This document shows positions 60,231 to 63,900 of a DNA stretch of 63,900 nucleotides, one piece after another. Under the pieces are notes generated by a model, which had not been told where the DNA came from, made no database searches, and saw only the letters and a list, made by a program, of their open reading frames with translations. Position 1 is the stretch's first letter, and each line of letters opens with the position of its first letter. The translations under genes and the position numbers were made by a program. The DNA is from Armatimonadota bacterium (GTDB taxonomy: Bacteria; Armatimonadota; Fimbriimonadia; Fimbriimonadales; Fimbriimonadaceae), in the NCBI GenBank assembly GCA_029781035.1, contig JAKOXK010000027.1, positions 1 to 63,900 of the forward strand. The letters run 5' to 3'.

Positions 60231-61196
60231 TTAGTTGCGGGCGCTGACGGGCAAAGGGATTCTGGAGCCGTGGGCGCTTAGCCAGTTTTCGAAGGATTTC
60301 AGCTCGGGGTTTAGTGTTCGCGATGCATCCACGTTGCGAGGCGCACAGAACTCCGCATTGAAGTCTCGCTTGAACTGAAACATGTTGCCCAGATCGTCGG
60401 CGCCTGGAAAGCCAAGCGCGCGATAGGCTTCAGGAGTGATCGGGTGGAAGCCGATCGGAACTCCCAGAACCCGAGACATCGTGTCGGCCATCTCCTTGCC
60501 AGACAGGTGTCCTCCCGAGATGCCCAAAGTCTGACCAATCGTGGCGGGACCTTCCTTGAAGATCCCGTACGCGCACCTGCCGATATCCTCCGATGCGATG
60601 CCGGGCAGCTTCGCATCGTCCATGGGGAACGCGATGGCCAGTGATCCGTCGGGCCCAGCCTGAGGGCCCATCCCGAAGTGAATGAGGTTGTCCCAATAGA
60701 ACGAAGTAAGCAGAAAGGTCGTCGGCACGCCTAGATCACGAAAGAAGTGATCCGACTCTCCCTTGGCGTCGAAGTGAGGCACCTTGTACTTGCCCATGAG
60801 CGTGGGCATCAGATCGCTCTCAAGCGGCACCCAGCGTCGGGTGTCTTCGAGCGTCGACCAAACGAAGTGTTGGACGCCGGCGCCTTTGGCGGCTTTGGCC
60901 ATATTGCTTGCTTGCTGGAGTTCCTTCTCTGGCGTGAAGTGCTCCCAGTAGTTCGTGACGCCGAAGACGCCATACGCACCCGCGAATACCCGCTTGAGGC
61001 TCTTTGGGTCTTCCATATCGGCCGCAACAACTTCGGCACCTTGAGCGGCGAGTTCGTTGGCTTTCTCGGACTCGGGATTCCGTGTGAGTGCGCGGACAAC
61101 GAACCCTGTGTTCGGATCGGAGAGAATTGCACGAACGAGCCCCCCTCCCTGGGCGCCTGTGGCGCCCACAACGGCGATGATCTTCTTTTCTTCCAT
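60231..61196 (-). CDS. NmrA-family NAD(P)-binding protein
   Basis: A 321-residue atypical short-chain dehydrogenase. The Rossmann motif GATGAQGGG is at residues 11-19, ALTRNPES marks the dinucleotide-ribose region, and FVWSTLED and FWDNLI-type (FYWDNLI) segments match NmrA/HSCARG-like redox sensors. Such proteins sense NADP(H) or act on quinones. The ATG at 61196 gives the typical MEEKKIIAVVGATG start; a longer frame of 15 residues is open. It lies in the presumed light-linked run, 90 bp after the secreted protein gene and 4 bp before tspO. Confidence 0.88.
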   Translation of the reverse strand: MEEKKIIAVVGATGAQGGGLVRAILSDPNTGFVVRALTRNPESEKANELAAQGAEVVAADMEDPKSLKRVFAGAYGVFGVTNYWEHFTPEKELQQASNMAKAAKGAGVQHFVWSTLEDTRRWVPLESDLMPTLMGKYKVPHFDAKGESDHFFRDLGVPTTFLLTSFYWDNLIHFGMGPQAGPDGSLAIAFPMDDAKLPGIASEDIGRCAYGIFKEGPATIGQTLGISGGHLSGKEMADTMSRVLGVPIGFHPITPEAYRALGFPGADDLGNMFQFKRDFNAEFCAPRNVDASRTLNPELKSFENWLSAHGSRIPLPVSARN

Positions 61197-61286
61197 GTTG
61201 CTTGAGTTTTCCAAGGAGCCTATTCCGGAAATGCCGGACATCTATCATGCGCTTGCTTCAGTTGCGCCTCCAACACAGCTGATACG

Positions 61287-61793
61287 TCACTTGAACCTGG
61301 CGGTCGCGGTCAATCGCTCAAAGTGTTTGGACCATTCCTTGTCGGCATTTCGGCTCGGCACGCGAACAGACAATGCTAGCAAGCGGGCGTCCTTGCCACG
61401 GATCAGGATATAGCGCCTGGCCGCGAACCCTGTGTCGTCGAGCACTTCGAACGAGGCGGTCTCAAATCCGCTCGAGGTCTTGCCAAGCCGATAGGGCGTC
61501 GGTTTTCCCTTCTCTTCTCGAAGAATGAAGTAGAGAGAGGTTTGATACAGCTGTTCCCAACTCTGTCGGCCGGGTGGGGCAGTCATGACGCCCAATTCGC
61601 CTTCGGCATCCTTCGGATGGGCCTTCCGCTGGCCCCAAGGCGTTTCCTCGGAAACTTCCCAGCCCGTGGGAACCTCGATGACGTAGGTGGCCGTCTCGAT
61701 GCGCGTGTAACCGTCACCGAGGTTCAAGGATTTCGCGTCCATTGGAAGCTGGGAAAGGGCCACAGCTGCAATGAGAGTCATGATATTGTTCAT
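61287..61793 (-). CDS. Secreted protein, unknown
   Basis: A 168-residue protein with a short signal peptide (MTLIAAVALSQLPMDA). It reads as a single beta-rich domain: TRIETATYVIEVPTGWEVSEE, then TASFEVLDDTGFAARRYILI and LLALSVRVPS. This is the pattern of small PsbP/DUF1795-like lipoprotein domains that describe a protein's own wall-facing strand and helix (from memory, unproven). It lies in the minus-strand run between the fasciclin and NmrA genes. Confidence 0.6.
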   Translation of the reverse strand: MNNIMTLIAAVALSQLPMDAKSLNLGDGYTRIETATYVIEVPTGWEVSEETPWGQRKAHPKDAEGELGVMTAPPGRQSWEQLYQTSLYFILREEKGKPTPYRLGKTSSGFETASFEVLDDTGFAARRYILIRGKDARLLALSVRVPSRNADKEWSKHFERLTATARFK

Positions 61794-61812
61794 CTTTCGT
61801 TTTGTGGATTGA

Positions 61813-61834
61813 GGCCCGGCCGAGCGGCCGGGCC
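61813..61834. terminator. GC-rich hairpin between the fasciclin and secreted-protein genes
   Basis: Perfect 9-bp arms (61813-61821 and 61826-61834) with a 4-nt loop, in the 70-bp gap downstream of the fasciclin gene on the minus strand. No T-run follows, so it may only weaken read-through into the next genes. Confidence 0.4.
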
Positions 61835-61863
61835 GTGGGGTCTCCGCTGGTTTTGCGCTGGAA

Positions 61864-62271
61864 TCAGTTGGGCAGGATGACCGCGTCGATCACGTGAATA
61901 ACGCCGTTATCGCACTTGATGTCTGCGGTAACAACGTTCGCACCGTCGACCTTCACGCCGCCGTTGACGCTAATCGCGACGCTCTGACCTTGAACGGTCT
62001 TGGCGTTCGTGAGCTCTGCAATTTCCGACGCCATGACCTCACCTGCCACAACGTGGTAGGTGAGAACGTTCACAAGCTGACTCTTGGCCTCGGGCTTGAG
62101 AAGTCCCTGAAGCGTGTCCGCGTGTACCTTGGCGAACGCCTCGTCTGTAGGTGCGAACACGGTAAACGGTCCGGAACCGGACAGAGTCTCGGCAAGGCCG
62201 GCCGCCTTGACGGCGGAGACGAGAGTGTTGAAGTTGCCCGCGGCAACAGCAGTTTCAATGATTGTTGGCAT
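61864..62271 (-). CDS. Fasciclin-domain protein, no signal peptide
   Basis: A 135-residue single FAS1 domain: [24 protein letters not shown], then [31 protein letters not shown] and the closing [17 protein letters not shown]1 domains mediate adhesion or act as secreted matrix or stress proteins. Unlike its neighbour it has no signal peptide and may be cytoplasmic or rely on other export. It resembles the adjacent signal-bearing paralogue closely enough to suggest a tandem duplication. Confidence 0.92.
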   Translation of the reverse strand: MPTIIETAVAAGNFNTLVSAVKAAGLAETLSGSGPFTVFAPTDEAFAKVHADTLQGLLKPEAKSQLVNVLTYHVVAGEVMASEIAELTNAKTVQGQSVAISVNGGVKVDGANVVTADIKCDNGVIHVIDAVILPN

Positions 62272-62352
62272 TTTTGTTTCCTGGATGTCCTGCGTTGTCG
62301 TGACCCCGGGGAGCTTAGGCCCTCCGAGGAGGAGAGTGGATGTAGGCGGTGG

Positions 62353-62850
62353 TCATTTGGGCAAGAGCACGGTGTCGATCACGTGGATGACCCCGTTCTT
62401 GCACTCGATGTCCGTCTTGACGACCTTGGCGTTGTTCACCCTGACGCCGCGCTTGTTCTGAACCTTGATGGAATGGCCCTGAAGGGTCGGGACTTCCGTG
62501 CCGTTCTTCAGCTTGAGAACGTCGCTGGCCATGACCTTTCCCGAAACAACGTGGTACTTCAAAATGGCCACGAGCTTGGACTTGTTCTCCGGCTTGAGTA
62601 GCGATTCCAGAGTGCCCTTGGGCAGCTTCCTAAACGCCTCTTCGCTCGGAGCGAAAACCGTGAACGGTCCGCTTTCCTTGAGGGTGTCAACGAGCCCGGC
62701 AGCCTTGAGAGCAGCGACAAGGGTTGGGAATTGCTTGGAGGCGATCGCTGTATCCACGATGTCGGTGGAAGGCAAGGGCTTCGAAGCGGCCAACGACAGG
62801 GCTGCGACGGCCATACCGGCCAGGACTATGCTGAGGTTGATCTTCTTCAT
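62353..62850 (-). CDS. Secreted fasciclin-domain protein
   Basis: A 165-residue FAS1 protein with a signal peptide ([20 protein letters not shown], cleaving near residue 23). The domain has the same landmarks as its downstream neighbour: [55 protein letters not shown] and [14 protein letters not shown]. It is the second gene of the run starting at DUF378. The two paralogues differ chiefly in export. Confidence 0.93.
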   Translation of the reverse strand: MKKINLSIVLAGMAVAALSLAASKPLPSTDIVDTAIASKQFPTLVAALKAAGLVDTLKESGPFTVFAPSEEAFRKLPKGTLESLLKPENKSKLVAILKYHVVSGKVMASDVLKLKNGTEVPTLQGHSIKVQNKRGVRVNNAKVVKTDIECKNGVIHVIDTVLLPK

Positions 62851-62888
62851 GTTCAGTGTTCCTTTGGATCCGAATTGACGACGAGGCT

Positions 62889-63107
62889 TCAGTGCGCACG
62901 AATCGACGAGGGAGCGGAAGATGCGCCCACTAGTCGGATCGCTTGCACGATCGCCGAGATTCCGACGAGCACGTACACGGTGTTCGAGAGGGCGCTACCG
63001 GCGCCAAGCAAGGCCGCGACGAGGTCGAACTTGGCTATCCCGACGAGGCCCCAGTTGAGCCCGCCGACGATGACGAGGATTCTGGTGATCAGATCGATCG
63101 CTTTCAT
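62889..63107 (-). CDS. DUF378 family small membrane protein
   Basis: A 72-residue protein with two hydrophobic helices, beginning [20 protein letters not shown]. The sequence [19 protein letters not shown] followed by the [17 protein letters not shown] helix is the DUF378 pattern. The function is unknown. I use the ATG at 63107 (GGAAAG upstream); an extension to 63149 adds 14 residues unlike the family. It is the first gene behind the promoter with the 11-bp repeats, so it should respond most directly to the adjacent B12 regulator. Confidence 0.9.
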   Translation of the reverse strand: MKAIDLITRILVIVGGLNWGLVGIAKFDLVAALLGAGSALSNTVYVLVGISAIVQAIRLVGASSAPSSIRAH

Positions 63108-63153
63108 GGTCTTTCCGTTTCGCCGCACCCCTCCGGGACTGGGCGACAATTGA

Positions 63154-63183
63154 ATGCTACTCGGATTGTCTAGAAATTGTCAA
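63154..63183 (-). promoter_or_regulatory. Promoter of the DUF378-fasciclin run
   Basis: On the minus strand TTGACA (63183-63178) stands 18 bp before TAGCAT (63159-63154), giving a start near 63147 and a leader of about 40 nt to the DUF378 ATG. The -35 is the centre of the three 11-bp repeats. Confidence 0.6.
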
Positions 63184-63198
63184 CTTTTTGTCGAGAAA
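63166..63198 (-). promoter_or_regulatory. Three 11-bp direct repeats, putative CarH/LitR operator
   Basis: Three contiguous 11-bp units (63166-63176, 63177-63187, 63188-63198), each with TTGTC at the same position on the plus strand. On the minus strand they read TTTCTAGACAA, AAAGTTGACAA and TTTCTCGACAA: each has T, two variable bases, then ACAA, as nTnGACAn. From memory, Thermus CarH binds direct repeats spaced 11 bp apart with a consensus near nTnnACAn. The middle unit contains the TTGACA -35 of the minus-strand promoter, so bound protein would block RNA polymerase. Confidence 0.65.
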
Positions 63199-63234
63199 AC
63201 ACCCATTGCTTTCGGTCATAAGTTCGCCGCATCC

Positions 63235-63264
63235 TTGACAACACTGAGACAGAGGGCCTATAAT
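63235..63264 (+). promoter_or_regulatory. Consensus sigma-70 promoter of the MerR/B12 regulator gene
   Basis: TTGACA (63235-63240), 18-bp spacer, TATAAT (63259-63264). Both hexamers match the vegetative consensus exactly. The expected start point (about 63271) coincides with the GTG start codon, so the transcript would be leaderless. CTTGACAA at 63234-63241 also matches the nTnGACAn unit seen in the adjacent operator, with a second, weaker copy (TGAGACAG) 11 bp on, so self-repression is possible. Confidence 0.75.
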
Positions 63265-63270
63265 CCCATC

Positions 63271-63900
63271 GTGAACTCCTGCTATTCGATCCGTGCCGTG
63301 GCCGAAGAGACCGGCCTGTCAGTTCACACCATTCGAGCTTGGGAGCGGCGCTACGGGGTGATCGCCCCTGTACGCACGGGAACCAACCGGCGCGTATACG
63401 ACGAAGGCGACGTCTGCCGGCTCAAACTCCTGCACCTCGCCGTGGAGTCTGGCCACAGCATCGGCATGATCGCCGATCTGCCGACCGAAGAGCTCTATCG
63501 GTTGACTTCAACGGCAGACAGGCAGGAGGGCACAGCCTATGGAGACGCAGATCCCAGCTTTTTGAGCCATGCGATGCGTGCGCTGCAGAGCCTGGATGCC
63601 TCGGCGTTCGAGGCCGTTCTCGTGCGCGCGAGCGTTGTGCTCGGCGTTGATGCCCTCGTAGATGATCTTGTGGTGCCGCTGCTGCGGGAAGTCGGGCGAA
63701 AGTGGGCGGCGGGCGAACTCAGCATTGCCCAAGAGCACTTGGCTTCGGCGCTCTTGCGCACCCATTTGGAGAGGACGAGGCTTTCCATTCGGCCCTCCCT
63801 GGATTCGCCGAAGCTCGTCGCCGCAACTCCGACAGGTCAACACCACGAGATAGGAGCGATGTTGGCTGCCATCGTGGCTGCCCGAATGGACTGGGATGTC
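63271..63900 (+). CDS. CarH/LitR-type MerR regulator with B12-binding photosensor domain, partial
   Basis: The 210 visible residues (C-terminus beyond the window) match the light-sensing B12 regulators. A MerR-type winged helix spans residues about 4-70 (SIRAVAEETGLSVHTIRAWERRYG, then PTEEL). The four-helix light-sensing domain follows (about 95-170), with Trp145 exactly ten residues before Glu155-His156, the W-x9-EH motif that covers the upper face of adenosylcobalamin in CarH. A Rossmann B12 domain begins near 180; Q-x-H-x-x-G at 190-195 supplies the candidate lower cobalt ligand His192. In the dark such proteins bind DNA as tetramers and repress; light breaks the Co-C bond and releases them. 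Start is the GTG at 63271. Confidence 0.85.
   Translation, partial: MNSCYSIRAVAEETGLSVHTIRAWERRYGVIAPVRTGTNRRVYDEGDVCRLKLLHLAVESGHSIGMIADLPTEELYRLTSTADRQEGTAYGDADPSFLSHAMRALQSLDASAFEAVLVRASVVLGVDALVDDLVVPLLREVGRKWAAGELSIAQEHLASALLRTHLERTRLSIRPSLDSPKLVAATPTGQHHEIGAMLAAIVAARMDWDV

Overview
The window is GC-rich bacterial chromosome with tightly packed genes. It shows a zinc-type S14 ribosomal protein, many secreted glycan-active proteins, multiheme cytochromes with an NrfD module, a Thermus-type isocitrate dehydrogenase and a B12-binding MerR regulator. Together these suggest a free-living heterotroph with a respiratory electron-transport chain. My best guess is Armatimonadota (Fimbriimonadales-like). 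That placement is inference; a 16S or ribosomal-protein tree would settle it.

Layout. 1-3939 (minus): the distal half of the spc ribosomal operon, rpsN-rpsH-rplF-rplR-rpsE-rpmD-rplO-secY, with secY cut by the window edge and no rplE upstream of rpsN. 4329-8790 (plus): gmd-fcl for GDP-L-fucose, a secreted protein, and an ECF sigma/anti-sigma pair. 8809-15218: a secreted protein, then a metallophosphoesterase/membrane protein/glycolipid glucosyltransferase operon, another membrane protein and a GT39-like glycosyltransferase. 15227-18497: hydroxyproline catabolism (2-epimerase, DHDPS-like deaminase, convergent semialdehyde dehydrogenase). 18651-24021: a seven-heme NapC/NirT-type cytochrome, a convergent cytochrome/FeS/NrfD operon, and a LolA-like protein fused to cytochrome c. 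24074-28725 (minus): a Pls/PosA-type single-module NRPS translationally coupled to its own phosphopantetheinyl transferase. 28944-39266: a nitroreductase followed by four large secreted proteins that look glycan-active. 39296-42729: two methyltransferases, a SnoaL-like protein and a divergent AraC regulator.

42846-44117 is a small gene interrupted by a 654-bp cassette: eleven 21-bp repeats, a four-helix-bundle (S23/IVS-type) gene and imperfect terminal inverted repeats. 44187-56796: secreted or surface proteins, including an S9 peptidase, an ankyrin-kelch fusion, a beta-propeller protein, an HAF-repeat protein and a GH106-like enzyme. Three secreted proteins (8809-9939, 49374-51077, 51838-53325) share a C-terminal domain of about 145 residues that I do not recognise. 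57377-59247: isocitrate dehydrogenase and a divergent winged-helix regulator with a palindrome between them.

59270-63900: a minus-strand run (DUF378, two fasciclin proteins, a secreted protein, NmrA-like, TspO, a frameshifted relic) diverges from a CarH/LitR-type B12 photoreceptor-regulator. Between them lie three perfectly spaced 11-bp direct repeats over the -35 of the minus-strand promoter, as expected for a CarH-controlled, light-induced operon.

The strongest leads are the candidate CarH photoregulon, the Pls-type synthetase with a lysine-like specificity code, the four-helix-bundle/minisatellite cassette and the shared C-terminal domain.
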